A stretch of DNA of 64,000 bases from UBA10649 sp965227045 (GCA_965227045.1 OZ245718.1:1302001-1366000); one strand, 5' to 3'; shown: positions 44,234 to 52,384, numbered from the stretch's first letter. Program-made: numbers and translations. The notes: generated by a model not told the origin, from the letters alone.

Positions 44234-44647
44234 GTGAGTTTCGAGAAAGCAGATCGGCTTGACATCCCTTACGGTTCCGAGATCGCTCGACCGTTCCTGC
44301 CTACACGCGACTTCGAGGTGTCCAAGAAGTTCTATTTGGAGTTGGGTTTCGAGCTCCTTCTCGATGGCGAGGTCGCCATCTTCAAAGTGGGCGAGGGCGG
44401 CTTCCTGCTACAGCGCCACTTCAACGTCGACTGGGCCGCGAACTTCATGATGCAGCTCATGGTCGACGACCTCAACGGGTGGTGGGACCACATTTCCGCC
44501 TTGGACCTGAGCGGGAAGTTTGACGTGCAAGCGCCTACGGCGCCCGCCGTCCAGCCGTGGGGGCTTCGTATCGCCTACCTCGTGGACCCAGCGGGCGTGC
44601 TCTGGCACGTCGCCGAGAAGCGGACCGGCGTCGCGCACGACATGTAG
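44234..44647 (+). CDS. VOC/glyoxalase-fold protein
   Basis: A 137-residue protein of two beta-alpha-beta-beta-beta modules: FLPTRDFEVSKKFYLELGFELL opens the first, and IAYLVDPAGVLWHVAEK closes the second. It belongs to the glyoxalase/bleomycin-resistance superfamily; members bind metals, or sequester drugs without catalysis. The substrate is unknown. I choose GTG 44234 because the fold begins there and a TACGCT hexamer lies 6 nt upstream; earlier in-frame codons run through attachment module C. Confidence 0.82.
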   Translation: MSFEKADRLDIPYGSEIARPFLPTRDFEVSKKFYLELGFELLLDGEVAIFKVGEGGFLLQRHFNVDWAANFMMQLMVDDLNGWWDHISALDLSGKFDVQAPTAPAVQPWGLRIAYLVDPAGVLWHVAEKRTGVAHDM

Positions 44648-44762
44648 ACAGGCCGATTCCCGCTCTCCGTGGGAGGGATGAAGAAGAGCGCGAATCCTCA
44701 TCCTCGCGAGACGACAAGCACAAACGCAACAAGCCTCCGAGAGGGCACTCCGCTCACCGCAC

Positions 44763-44809
44763 TGGCCCTTTCTTGACCCTTTCTTTAGATCGCGGCTCGG
44801 CCTTTCTTG
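44763..44809 (+). repeat. Attachment module D: repeat array without core
   Basis: TGGCCCTTTCTTG (44763), TGACCCTTTCTTT (44774) and TCGGCCTTTCTTG (44797): offsets 0, 11 and 34, as in modules A and C. Some similarity continues to about 44840. The tRNA core expected at 44900 is absent. The rest of 44648-44934 shows nothing else. Confidence 0.65.
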
Positions 44810-44934
44810 CTAATCCTTGTGACTGTCGTCGTAGCAGCCACGCTGGGCGTGGCCATATTGCGCGTTTGCTGCAGCGCCGGCGCTGGCGCGCTCCGTCACG
44901 GTCGCTGAGTGTTGATCGAGACGGCCACATCCGG

Positions 44935-45492
44935 TCAGGGGATGAACGGAACGAACATCTTGGTCGACCTCCGGTAGGAAGGGTAGGCGTCGGGGAAGAC
45001 CCTGCGCAGGTGGCGTTCCTCGCGTACGGCGCTGTAGACGAAGTAGGTCCCGAACAGGGCCACCGCGATCAGCCACGCCCAGTTCAGCGCGATCGCTGTT
45101 CCGATGCCCGCGACAACTATCCCGCCGTAAATGGGATGCCGAACGAGTCGGTACGGGCCACTGGTAACCAGCTCGGTGTCGTCCTTGCGAGACATCGGCC
45201 CGCCCCAGTTGCGTCCCATATTGACCCGTGCCCACAGGGCGAAGGCCAACCCGAGCACGAAGAGGACCATGCCGCACGTGGCTCGCACAGGGTTTGTGGT
45301 GAGGTCACCCCCGCGGAGCACGCCCAGTCGCAACAAGACGATGGCGCAGGCCACGATCGCTACTCGGGAGAGCAGTTCGCTCGACCACGCAATCTGGCTG
45401 CGCTTCGCCATAAACGCTGTAACGAGCCAGTAGAGCCAAAACATCGCCCAGCCGACAGCGAAGAACAGCTCGATGGCGCGCACATCTCCCAT
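44935..45492 (-). CDS. Isoprenylcysteine carboxyl methyltransferase-like protein
   Basis: 186 residues with four or five membrane helices. The C-terminal SAM-binding segment is intact: LVTSGPYRLVRHPIYGGIVVAGIG, then EERHLRRVFPDAYPSYRRSTKMFVPFI (shown in pieces here). It is in the ICMT/PEMT family; bacterial members methylate unknown membrane substrates. ATG 45492 is chosen since the first helix follows directly; upstream codons to 45870 look non-coding. The gap 45493-45649 holds nothing recognised. Confidence 0.82.
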   Translation of the reverse strand: MGDVRAIELFFAVGWAMFWLYWLVTAFMAKRSQIAWSSELLSRVAIVACAIVLLRLGVLRGGDLTTNPVRATCGMVLFVLGLAFALWARVNMGRNWGGPMSRKDDTELVTSGPYRLVRHPIYGGIVVAGIGTAIALNWAWLIAVALFGTYFVYSAVREERHLRRVFPDAYPSYRRSTKMFVPFIP

Positions 45493-45649
45493 GCTTACAC
45501 TCCGCGAGCCACGTTGAGGTCCGTGTCCGTCGTTCCCGCTCACAGAACTACGACTCCGGCAGGAGAACTGGAAACCGACCGCATTCACACGGTCTCGGCG
45601 GGTAAGCCACGCCTCCAAACGACGAGCTACTCGACTGGTGTGATGTCTT

Positions 45650-46069
45650 TCATCGCGATGCCTTCGCCGTCGCCCGGCGGTTGGCTTTGTCGATCGCTTC
45701 GACGAGTTCGGCCTTCGACATCGCCCACCTGCCGCGGATCTCAAGCCGGGTGGCCACCTCGAGGAGGTGGGCCTTAGTCGCGTGGGCGTTGACCCCCCCT
45801 GCGGTTTCGACCGGCTTCTTGCGGGCCTCCACACCGGTCTTGGCGTCCTGATCGTCGCTTGGGCCAGCAACGTCTTTCGGCTCCCAGCGGTCGCCGACCT
45901 TTTCGAATGAATGCTTTAGCGAGGCTAAGGCGATCCGGTGAGCGGCTTCACCGTCTCCGTGTTCCTTCTCAGCGGCCTCGAGGGTGTGGATGTAGGTCGC
46001 CTGCGCTTTCGCCGGGGAACGCTTGAGCGTGCCAGGCAGCCTTTCCTTTTCCTTCTTGTTGAGTACCAC
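45650..46069 (-). CDS. ChaB-domain protein
   Basis: 139 residues. Residues about 10-65 carry the ChaB fold (LPGTLKRSPAKAQATYIHTLEAAE, then HRIALASLKHSFEKVGDRWEPK). The C-terminal part resembles a SAP/Rho-N-like helix pair (LLEVATRLEIRGRWAMSKAELVEAIDKA) over a basic tail. ChaB-like proteins are named from the E. coli cation transport regulator, though this form may bind nucleic acid. The GTG at 46069 lies 4 nt after the stop of the 50-codon gene upstream. Confidence 0.8.
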   Translation of the reverse strand: MVLNKKEKERLPGTLKRSPAKAQATYIHTLEAAEKEHGDGEAAHRIALASLKHSFEKVGDRWEPKDVAGPSDDQDAKTGVEARKKPVETAGGVNAHATKAHLLEVATRLEIRGRWAMSKAELVEAIDKANRRATAKASR

Positions 46070-46073
46070 GGCT

Positions 46074-46226
46074 TCAGACCTTTCTACCGGCGTAAGCGAG
46101 GAGCGTTTCCTGCGCCGGTGCGTTCTCGGCGACCGCCACTTCTGGCTTGAAGACGCCTTTGCGCTGTTCGTCGGTAAACCTGCCGTGGATGATCTCGTAC
46201 GCTGCCTCAGGCAGGCCCGCTGGCAT
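46074..46226 (-). CDS. Small hypothetical protein
   Basis: 50 residues, MPAGLPEAAYEIIHGRFTDE at the start, soluble and acidic/basic mixed. AGGA lies 7 nt before the ATG at 46226, and the stop is 4 nt before the ChaB GTG. That coupling is the main evidence. No known domain. Confidence 0.5.
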   Translation of the reverse strand: MPAGLPEAAYEIIHGRFTDEQRKGVFKPEVAVAENAPAQETLLAYAGRKV

Positions 46227-46273
46227 CGTTTCATCCTGGGCGGTCGCTCTGGCCAGATCCCAGCCATGCAGCA

Positions 46274-46621
46274 GTGGCCGTCTCCGCGAACTTCTCCGAC
46301 GCATCTCTCGTGGACGCCAACCTGTACGCCGCGAAGCTTTCAGATGCGATCTTTACATCCGCCGACCTCAGCAATGCCGTACTTCGGTACGTGATGTTCT
46401 TTAACGTCGTTGCGTCTGGAGCCAATTTCACGGACGTCGACTTCAGGGAGGCTTTTATCATCGGTGCTGACTTCAGGAACGCCACCTTCACGCGAACCGA
46501 TATGCAACCGATCTGGGGGTTCGCGCAATACGCAGCAGGAGCGACCTTTGTGGATGCCAAGTGCGCTTTCGGGTGGCCGCCTTGCTTGATCGCCGTTGAT
46601 CAAGCACCACCCTCGAGTTAG
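46274..46621 (+). CDS. Pentapeptide-repeat protein, possibly truncated
   Basis: 115 residues; about 60% consists of A(D/N)LxX-type units (ANFSDASLVDANLYAAKLSD, then ADLSNAVL, ANFTDVDF, ADFRNATF). These build a right-handed quadrilateral beta-helix. The repeats begin at the fourth residue and there is no Shine-Dalgarno, so the 5' end may be missing. It ends 18 bp before the last att copy. It is divergent from the small gene at 46226. Confidence 0.6.
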   Translation: MAVSANFSDASLVDANLYAAKLSDAIFTSADLSNAVLRYVMFFNVVASGANFTDVDFREAFIIGADFRNATFTRTDMQPIWGFAQYAAGATFVDAKCAFGWPPCLIAVDQAPPSS

Positions 46622-46639
46622 CGAGCAGCAGTGCTGTCG

Positions 46640-46665
46640 GGTGGGGGTTCGAGTCCCTCCGGGCG
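46640..46665 (+). repeat. Last copy of the tRNA-Arg 3' end
   Basis: 26 bp identical to the T-arm and most of the acceptor stem of tRNA-Arg(UCU), with GAAC replacing GCAC just after. No repeat array precedes it. I take it as the right limit of the accessory region. Confidence 0.7.
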
Positions 46666-46741
46666 AACTTCCCGAGAGTCCGCGCCGCGCGTGGCTGTCT
46701 GGGACGACTGACCACCATCACGAGAACACAGATCCCGAAGC

Positions 46742-47530
46742 CTAGGCGAGTTCGAGGGTCGCGTTCCGCCGGCTGGACCTCTCAAAGTAGGACAGTAGGC
46801 CTAGGCCGATGACGAGGTAGGCGGCACCGATGGCTGCTTCGGTCACGACGAGGCCAGCGACGTCTGAGACGGCTGCACCTGCCACGGTCTCTCGGGCAGC
46901 TTCGATGCCGTGAGTCAGAGGTAGGGCGTTGCCGACGGCGGCCATCCAGTCGGGCATCGCGGACAAGGCGACGTTGACACCGCAGAAAATCAGCAGGACA
47001 CCCATGACGATGTTCGACAGCACGGCGGTGGAGCGCACACGCAGTCCAAGGGCAGCCAGTGCGAGTCCAAGTCCCGTGCATGCGAACGCCGAGACGGCCA
47101 CCGCGACCACGAGCATGGGGATCGCGCTGGGAGGGATGTCGACGCTGAGGATCCAGGACCCGAGTGCGAGCGCGAGCAGGGAGCACAACAGTCCGTTGAC
47201 GATGACTGGAAGTGAGCGGCCCAAGAACAGCGGGATCCGTCGCGCGGGACTGGCGAGCAATAGACCCAGTGTTTGGGAGTAGCGCTCGCCGCCGATGGTG
47301 TTGCCCATCGCGAACAGGCACGGGATCGATGCGAACTGGATGGCGTTGCCAATGACGAAGAAGCTGTCGCTTCCCACTCCAGCGGTGCGTCCGACGTAGG
47401 CGAAGAACAAGATCTGGAAGATCGGTTCAACAATGAACGTGGGGATCAGTATCCAGGGACTCAGCCAGCCGAATAGGGCGCGGTAGCTGGCCCACCCGCC
47501 GATGAAGAACAGTCTCAGCCAATTCGTCAT
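46742..47530 (-). CDS. ABC-2 type transporter permease
   Basis: 262 residues with six predicted helices; central features are IGNAIQFASIPCLFAMGNTIGGERYSQTLGLLLASP (in pieces: MGNTIGGERYSQTLGLLLASP), a typical ABC-2 loop before helix 3. It pairs with the permease and ATPase encoded directly upstream. It is the last gene of a DrrAB-like three-gene exporter operon. Confidence 0.88.
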   Translation of the reverse strand: MTNWLRLFFIGGWASYRALFGWLSPWILIPTFIVEPIFQILFFAYVGRTAGVGSDSFFVIGNAIQFASIPCLFAMGNTIGGERYSQTLGLLLASPARRIPLFLGRSLPVIVNGLLCSLLALALGSWILSVDIPPSAIPMLVVAVAVSAFACTGLGLALAALGLRVRSTAVLSNIVMGVLLIFCGVNVALSAMPDWMAAVGNALPLTHGIEAARETVAGAAVSDVAGLVVTEAAIGAAYLVIGLGLLSYFERSSRRNATLELA

Positions 47531-47546
47531 GTGCTGACCGAACCTG

Positions 47547-48320
47547 TCATGTCAGGGTCAGCGTGGCGTGGGTACGGGCGGAGTCAACCAGTCGTCGGGC
47601 AAGCAGTGCGCCGATCACACCGTAAGCGGCGGACACAGCAAGGCAGATGAAGATGTTCGTCCATGGAGTTCCGCCGAATGCTGCATCCTGAACAGCGGCC
47701 ACGCCCCAGGTCGGCGGTAGGAGCCAGGAGATCGGTTCGACCCATCCGGGCAAGGTCGCGATCGGGATGAGGAACCCGCACACGAGCCAGATCGGCATCT
47801 CAAGCGCCGTCCCTAGCGCCCACGCTCCGCGGTAGCGCACGGCGCTGACCGCCAGGAGAAATCCCATCAAGCTGATGCCGACGGCGGTGGCGACCGCCGC
47901 GACGATGAAGACCAGTGGCTGGTCGATGGAGATCGGGATTCCGAACGCGAGACGGCCCCACACGAGCGTGGCGACCAGGCTGTACAACCCGATCGTGGCC
48001 ATAGACAACGTCATGGGCACGATGATCAAAGAGAACGGCCTCGGAGCGGCGACGAGGAGCTCGAGAGTTCCTTGTCGCCGCTCGTTCTGCAGTGAACTTG
48101 CGGACGTGGTGGCCACCGCCGACCACACGCCCATGACACTCGCGCCCACCGCTGCCGTGATGAGCGCAGACTGGTCGCCGGTCTGCTTAAACATCATGAA
48201 GATCACCGTGGCGAAGAACATCGGATATATGACGTTCAGGAAGCCGCTGAAGCCATCACGACTCTGCATCTTCAACTGGAGCCACCAGCCCAGCCCGAGG
48301 ATGCGGATCGTCGATGTCAC
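47547..48320 (-). CDS. ABC-2 type transporter permease
   Basis: 257 residues with six helices and the loop SASSLQNERRQGTLELLVAAP, characteristic of ABC-2 permeases. It starts in a 4-bp overlap with the ATPase gene and is followed after 16 bp by a second permease, so the exporter probably works as a heterodimer. Substrate unknown. Confidence 0.88.
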   Translation of the reverse strand: MTSTIRILGLGWWLQLKMQSRDGFSGFLNVIYPMFFATVIFMMFKQTGDQSALITAAVGASVMGVWSAVATTSASSLQNERRQGTLELLVAAPRPFSLIIVPMTLSMATIGLYSLVATLVWGRLAFGIPISIDQPLVFIVAAVATAVGISLMGFLLAVSAVRYRGAWALGTALEMPIWLVCGFLIPIATLPGWVEPISWLLPPTWGVAAVQDAAFGGTPWTNIFICLAVSAAYGVIGALLARRLVDSARTHATLTLT

Positions 48321-49294
48321 GACGTCGCCTCACGTCCGACGAGCTCGACGTACGCGTCCTCCAACGTCGGCTCCCGGACGGCGACTCGACCAACCGGTAC
48401 TTCTCCCAGGCAGCCCAGCACGGCGGCGGTGACATCCACGCCCATGGCCGAGCGGATTACCAGAACCTGGGCCTGGCCGCGTTCTTCGACCAACGCGGAA
48501 GAGACACCGGCCAAGTGCCGTACCGATGGCAGCGCGTCTTCGGCCGACCCGAATACCTCGACCTCCACGACCGTGCCGTCGGCCACACGACGCTTCAGAT
48601 CGGTCGGCGTGCCATGTGCGACGATCCGCCCGTCGGAGATCACCGCGATCCGATCGCACAACTCGTCGGCCTCAAACATGTAATGCGTGGTCAGCAGCAC
48701 CGTCGTTCCCGCAGCAGCCAGACCGGCGACAGTCTGACGAAGCTCACGAGCCCCAACAGGGTCGATGCCGATGCTGGGTTCATCCAAGAACAGCACAGCC
48801 GGCCTGTGTAGCAGACCGCGGGCGATGTGCAGGCGCTGGCGCATGCCACGCGAGTAGCCCTCGACCCGCTCGCTCTCGCGTCCCACCAGTCCCACCATCT
48901 CCAGCAGTTCACCGATGCGCGACGCCTGCTCGCGCGCGGGAACCCCATACAACTCCGCGAAGTACCGCAGGTTGTCACGCGCCGACAACCGCTCATACAG
49001 ACCCCGGTCACCGCCGAAGACATAACCCACGCGCTCCCGCACCTCTCGCGCCTGAGTGACGACGTCGTACCCCAGCACCCGTACCGAACCGCCCGTAGGC
49101 AGTAGCAACGTGATCAACATCTTGATCGTTGTCGTCTTTCCCGCGCCATTGGGCCCGAGCAAGCCGAACAGCTCACCGGACTCGACAGTAAAAGAGATGT
49201 CCTTGACCGCCTCGACTTCACGGGTTGACCGCCTTCGGATACCTGTCTTCGCGCGATACGTGCGACGCAGATCAGTTACCTCGATAACCGGCAC
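48317..49294 (-). CDS. ABC transporter ATP-binding protein (DrrA-like)
   Basis: 325 residues. Walker A is GLLGPNGAGKTTTIK; the signature is degenerate (VEGYSRGMRQRLHIARGLL); Walker B is LFLDEPSIGIDP. The C-terminal 90 residues form the accessory domain of DrrA-type ATPases. The GTG start has GAGGAGGAG upstream, and a TAGCGT hexamer at 49319-49324 could be the -10. It serves the two permeases downstream. Confidence 0.92.
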   Translation of the reverse strand: MPVIEVTDLRRTYRAKTGIRRRSTREVEAVKDISFTVESGELFGLLGPNGAGKTTTIKMLITLLLPTGGSVRVLGYDVVTQAREVRERVGYVFGGDRGLYERLSARDNLRYFAELYGVPAREQASRIGELLEMVGLVGRESERVEGYSRGMRQRLHIARGLLHRPAVLFLDEPSIGIDPVGARELRQTVAGLAAAGTTVLLTTHYMFEADELCDRIAVISDGRIVAHGTPTDLKRRVADGTVVEVEVFGSAEDALPSVRHLAGVSSALVEERGQAQVLVIRSAMGVDVTAAVLGCLGEVPVGRVAVREPTLEDAYVELVGREATS

Positions 49295-49414
49295 CGGGCT
49301 CCTCCTCGTTAGAGACGGACGCTACCGGTCACCCGCACCGTTCTCGCGCGTGTCGCCCTTTGGAGTGCGGATGGACGGCGACGGCAATCGGTGAATACTT
49401 GACCGCTCGAGGTC

Positions 49415-49867
49415 CTACACGGTTCGGGTAAGCACCTCGCGCAGGTGGAGAGCGATCCCATCGCGGTCACTGTCGCTGGTGGCCCCGTCCGCTTCCTTCC
49501 CGAGGAAGGCTCCAAGCGAGCGCGGGCCAGTCTCCTCCCAGGTGAACCACGGCATTCGTGGGACGACATGAACGTGCAGGTGCGCAAAACCCACCTGCTC
49601 AGCGAACATCGCCACGTAGGTCTTCTCGCAGTTGACGACTTCCCGCAGCGCGATGGTCAGGCGCCGCAACAACGGGCCGAGAGCAGCGGCTTCACCATGA
49701 CTGAGTTCATCCATCGCCTGCAGGTGGCGGGTGGGCACGACAACGAGCCACCCGGGCAAACTGCAACCAATAGCCAACGCCACCCGCCAGCCGTTCTCAG
49801 CCACCACCGACTCACGCGGGGGCGCGTCTGCAAGACGAGCGTTCCACCCGCACGCGTAGCAGTCCAT
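49415..49867 (-). CDS. HIT-family nucleotide-binding protein
   Basis: 150 residues. The histidine triad is HLHVHVVPR (about residue 108-116). An N-terminal CYACG pair suggests a small metal site, as in HIT proteins with an added zinc ribbon half. Members hydrolyse AMP-linked or dinucleoside substrates. TAGCGT (49874-49879) ends 6 nt before the ATG, so a leaderless transcript is likely. It lies between two ABC exporter operons. Confidence 0.88.
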   Translation of the reverse strand: MDCYACGWNARLADAPPRESVVAENGWRVALAIGCSLPGWLVVVPTRHLQAMDELSHGEAAALGPLLRRLTIALREVVNCEKTYVAMFAEQVGFAHLHVHVVPRMPWFTWEETGPRSLGAFLGKEADGATSDSDRDGIALHLREVLTRTV

Positions 49868-49873
49868 CCGCGC

Positions 49874-49879
49874 ACGCTA
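49874..49879 (-). promoter_or_regulatory. Predicted leaderless -10 of the HIT gene
   Basis: TAGCGT on the minus strand ends 6 nt before the ATG at 49867. Confidence 0.4.
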
Positions 49880-49958
49880 CCGCCGGTTCGCGATTCTGGA
49901 TTGGCGATATGACGCGGCCACGTTGGCCGATGTTTTGCGAGGAATACGAGCGGCTCTC

Positions 49959-50978
49959 CTACGACAGGCGTCGGATGACTGCGGTCGCGGTGCCGAGTAG
50001 CGCGCTCGTCAGTAGGAGCAGGAGCACAGTCTCGGTGATCTGGAAGCGCCAGTACACGTCTTCGGCGTGGTAGCGCGTGACGCGTTGCAGGCCGAGTTCG
50101 TCGAGGCAGTCCTGGGGAGGGCCGACCATAATCCGGGGGTCGGGATCGGGTTCAGGCATCGGTGCGCCGAGGTCGGCGCAGACGCCTCGAAATGCGTTCC
50201 AATCCGGAAACGATCGGTTTCCCGCGAACTCCCGACCCGTGTTGCTGACGAAGTCCGTGCCCACCACCATTCCCAGGCCGTTGTCCGCGGAGGGGGCGAC
50301 GAACCCGTACGGCTGTACGGGCTCGCTGATTGTCGACGGGGTCGCGTAGTGCGTTCTTAAGCCGAGTCCTAGGCCCATCCAGATAGCTGCGAATGCGATG
50401 AGGGTGACCAGCAACGCCGGTACGAGCCGTCGACACAGCGCGCCGGCAGTGACGCCGATGGCAAGCGCGACCAGGCCGTAAGCGGCCGGGGCGATGCCGG
50501 TCACGGTGAAGAGCATCGGATCGAGTCGGCTTGATGCGCCGATCGCCACGAACGGTTCGACGCACCAGTGCACGAGCAATCCCAGGATCAGCAGTCCGGC
50601 GCCGAGCACGAGCCCAACGAGTCCGACCTTCGTCCACAGCCAGCGGCGACGAGACACCGATTGCGTCCAGGCCAGTCGGTGCGTTCCGTGCTCGATCTCC
50701 TGCGCGACCAGCGGAGCTCCGATGAGCAGGCCGATCAACGCCGGCACCACGGCCAGGACGGGTAGCTGCAACGGCACGCCGCTGTAGGAGGCCATGAACG
50801 CGGAGTAGGCGGTCGGGCACGACTCCGTCACTGGTCGAACACACGCGCCCAGCCCCAACGCATCGGACGAGGACCGCATCCGCAATCCGATGTTGAGTAG
50901 GTACCCCGCCGCAGCGGTGGCGGTGATCGCGAAGACCACGAGGGCGGCGCGGTGCTGGCGCCAGCTGACCCAGATCAC
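49959..50978 (-). CDS. ABC transporter permease
   Basis: 339 residues. The first helix follows a short WRQHRAA segment. Then come a Cys-containing loop (GACVRPVTESCP), the LVAQEIEHGTHRLAWTQSVSRRRW cytoplasmic region (given in part) and further helices, for six in total. A 110-residue extracellular part precedes the last helix. It is the partner of the ATPase encoded upstream, with a 4-bp overlap. Confidence 0.82.
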   Translation of the reverse strand: MIWVSWRQHRAALVVFAITATAAAGYLLNIGLRMRSSSDALGLGACVRPVTESCPTAYSAFMASYSGVPLQLPVLAVVPALIGLLIGAPLVAQEIEHGTHRLAWTQSVSRRRWLWTKVGLVGLVLGAGLLILGLLVHWCVEPFVAIGASSRLDPMLFTVTGIAPAAYGLVALAIGVTAGALCRRLVPALLVTLIAFAAIWMGLGLGLRTHYATPSTISEPVQPYGFVAPSADNGLGMVVGTDFVSNTGREFAGNRSFPDWNAFRGVCADLGAPMPEPDPDPRIMVGPPQDCLDELGLQRVTRYHAEDVYWRFQITETVLLLLLTSALLGTATAVIRRLS

Positions 50979-51742
50979 GCGCGGCCCTCGCCGGCAGGGC
51001 GGTCACGGTCAGTTGCGTAGCGGCGCAGCTCGTCGACGACCACATCGTCGAGACTCACCGTGCGGCCGTCGCCCACCTCCGACACATAGGCGGCGATGAT
51101 GTCGTCGACCCGCCCGGCCAACTGGATGCGACCACCGGCGACGAGCACGAGGTAGTCGCACAGCCGTTCCACGTCATCGATCAGGTGCGAGGACAGGATC
51201 ACCGTTGCCCCGCGGCCACTGCTCCACTCGGTGAGCGTGGTCAGGAACTCTGTGCGCGCCAACGGGTCAAGACTCGCCAGCGGCTCGTCCAGAAGCAGCA
51301 CGTCCGGTTGCTTACCGAGCGCGATGGCCAACGCCACCTGCGCCCGCTGCCCACCTGACAGGGTTCCGCACTTCTGGCTCAGCGGTATCCCGGCGGCCTC
51401 CACCCGCCCGGTCGCCGTCGGTGCATCCCAGCCCGGGTTCATGGCCGCACCGAACTTCAGCAGGTCGGCAACCGAGAACGAGCCGTACACGGGAGCGTTC
51501 TGCGCCATCAGCCCCACGCGACCGAGCGTCGCCAGGTCTGTCGCCGGGTCGCCACCCGCGACTCGCACCTGGCCCTCGTCCGGTCTCCGCAACCCGGCAA
51601 GCACATGCAGCAGCGTCGTCTTGCCCGCCCCGTTGGGACCGACCAGCGCCACCACACTTCCCGCGGGGATGGTCACCGCGCAGTCACGAAGCGCCCACCG
51701 GCGTCCAAACCGGACGCCGACTCCCACCGCATCAATCACCAT
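50975..51742 (-). CDS. ABC transporter ATP-binding protein
   Basis: 255 residues: GPNGAGKTTLLHV, LSGGQRAQVALAIAL, VLLLDEPLASLDP. The LIDDVERLCDYLVLVAGG segment is typical of ATPases for ABC-2 exporters. No GntR regulator gene is adjacent, unlike many such pairs. The gene of unknown function at 51761 precedes it by 18 bp and probably shares the transcript. Confidence 0.92.
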   Translation of the reverse strand: MVIDAVGVGVRFGRRWALRDCAVTIPAGSVVALVGPNGAGKTTLLHVLAGLRRPDEGQVRVAGGDPATDLATLGRVGLMAQNAPVYGSFSVADLLKFGAAMNPGWDAPTATGRVEAAGIPLSQKCGTLSGGQRAQVALAIALGKQPDVLLLDEPLASLDPLARTEFLTTLTEWSSGRGATVILSSHLIDDVERLCDYLVLVAGGRIQLAGRVDDIIAAYVSEVGDGRTVSLDDVVVDELRRYATDRDRPAGEGRA

Positions 51743-51760
51743 CGCCCGGTTGCCTTCCCG

Positions 51761-52243
51761 CTAGGGCTCACCAATCGTGCTGAACATCCGCACCCGCTCG
51801 CTCGTGCCGTCGTCGTAACGCAGCATCGCTCCCGTGAGGCGGGTTCCGGTCGGGAAGATGCGCGCGACGAAGCGAAGACCCCAGGCCGGGAAGACCTCGC
51901 TCATGGGAATCTCCGTCGTGCCGTCCGTCGCCTCGGCTATCAAGTGCGTCACGCGCGGCGACGTGCGCGCAGCAAGCACGATTCCCGCGAACCGATGGAG
52001 ATTTCCGCTAAGCATCGTGACGTCGCTTCCCGCCGCCAGCTTGGGGCCGTGAGTTCCCATCGATGCGCGCTCCCCCTCGCGGGTCAGCCGGAACACCGTC
52101 TCAAAATCGTGAACGTTGTTTTCTCTCGCCCACATGGTGAAGGCGTCGCGGTCATCGGCCGGAGACGGTCCGGACAGCACCAGCGTGTAGCCCGCGTCCA
52201 CCATGTGGTCGATGCCGCTCCACGGACCCGGCACTTCCCTCAC
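51761..52243 (-). CDS. Hypothetical protein, first gene of an ABC operon
   Basis: About 160 residues, mixed beta/alpha, no membrane segment and no domain I recognise (features: HDFETVFRLTREG, GNLHRFAGIVLAART, GTRLTGAMLRYDDG). TAGCGT (52251-52256) ends 7 nt before the GTG at 52243, which I prefer to the GTG at 52252 that would overlap that hexamer. It may regulate or accompany the ABC pair downstream. Confidence 0.6.
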   Translation of the reverse strand: MREVPGPWSGIDHMVDAGYTLVLSGPSPADDRDAFTMWARENNVHDFETVFRLTREGERASMGTHGPKLAAGSDVTMLSGNLHRFAGIVLAARTSPRVTHLIAEATDGTTEIPMSEVFPAWGLRFVARIFPTGTRLTGAMLRYDDGTSERVRMFSTIGEP

Positions 52244-52250
52244 GCGACAC

Positions 52251-52256
52251 ACGCTA
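52251..52256 (-). promoter_or_regulatory. Predicted leaderless -10 (TAGCGT)
   Basis: TAGCGT on the minus strand ends 7 nt before the GTG at 52243; used to choose that start. Confidence 0.4.
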
Positions 52257-52378
52257 GTTCCGATTGCGGGCTGACGTGGCAGGAAAGCCAGCGCACTTTG
52301 GCCCGAGGCTCACGCGGCGGTAGCAGTTGCGCCAGGCGGGCCGAGCCCGAATCCCTGCACGCCTGAACCGACTCCCGA

Positions 52379-52384
52379 TAGCCT
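52379..52384 (+). promoter_or_regulatory. Predicted leaderless -10 (TAGCCT)
   Basis: TAGCCT ends exactly 6 nt before the ATG at 52391. Confidence 0.4.

Larger units (their letters stand above)
18988..46665. mobile_element. tRNA-Arg-anchored composite genomic island
   Basis: The region runs from the 3' end of tRNA-Arg to the last recognisable copy of the tRNA 3' end (46640-46665). It is divided by further copies at 32326-32368 (three or four mismatches) and 44002-44044 (43 of 43 identical) and a remnant at 41914-41924. Repeat arrays precede these copies at fixed distances. The cargo is mainly stress, envelope and transport genes. No tyrosine or serine integrase, excisionase, relaxase or replication gene was found, so the pieces look like integrase-less, possibly trans-mobilised segments. 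The boundaries are inferred from the att copies only. Confidence 0.75.

Noticed and set aside
32189..44809. The TGGCCCTTTCTTG repeats as a CRISPR array
   Set aside because: Units overlap or lie 11-23 nt apart, only two or three per site, with no regular spacers and no cas genes.
18988..46665. A prophage
   Set aside because: No capsid, portal, terminase, tail, lysis or repressor genes; the cargo is metabolic, transport and stress genes.
46488..46721. Minus-strand frame containing ARRDSNPHPTAL
   Set aside because: Antisense translation of the last tRNA copy; it also crosses the pentapeptide gene.
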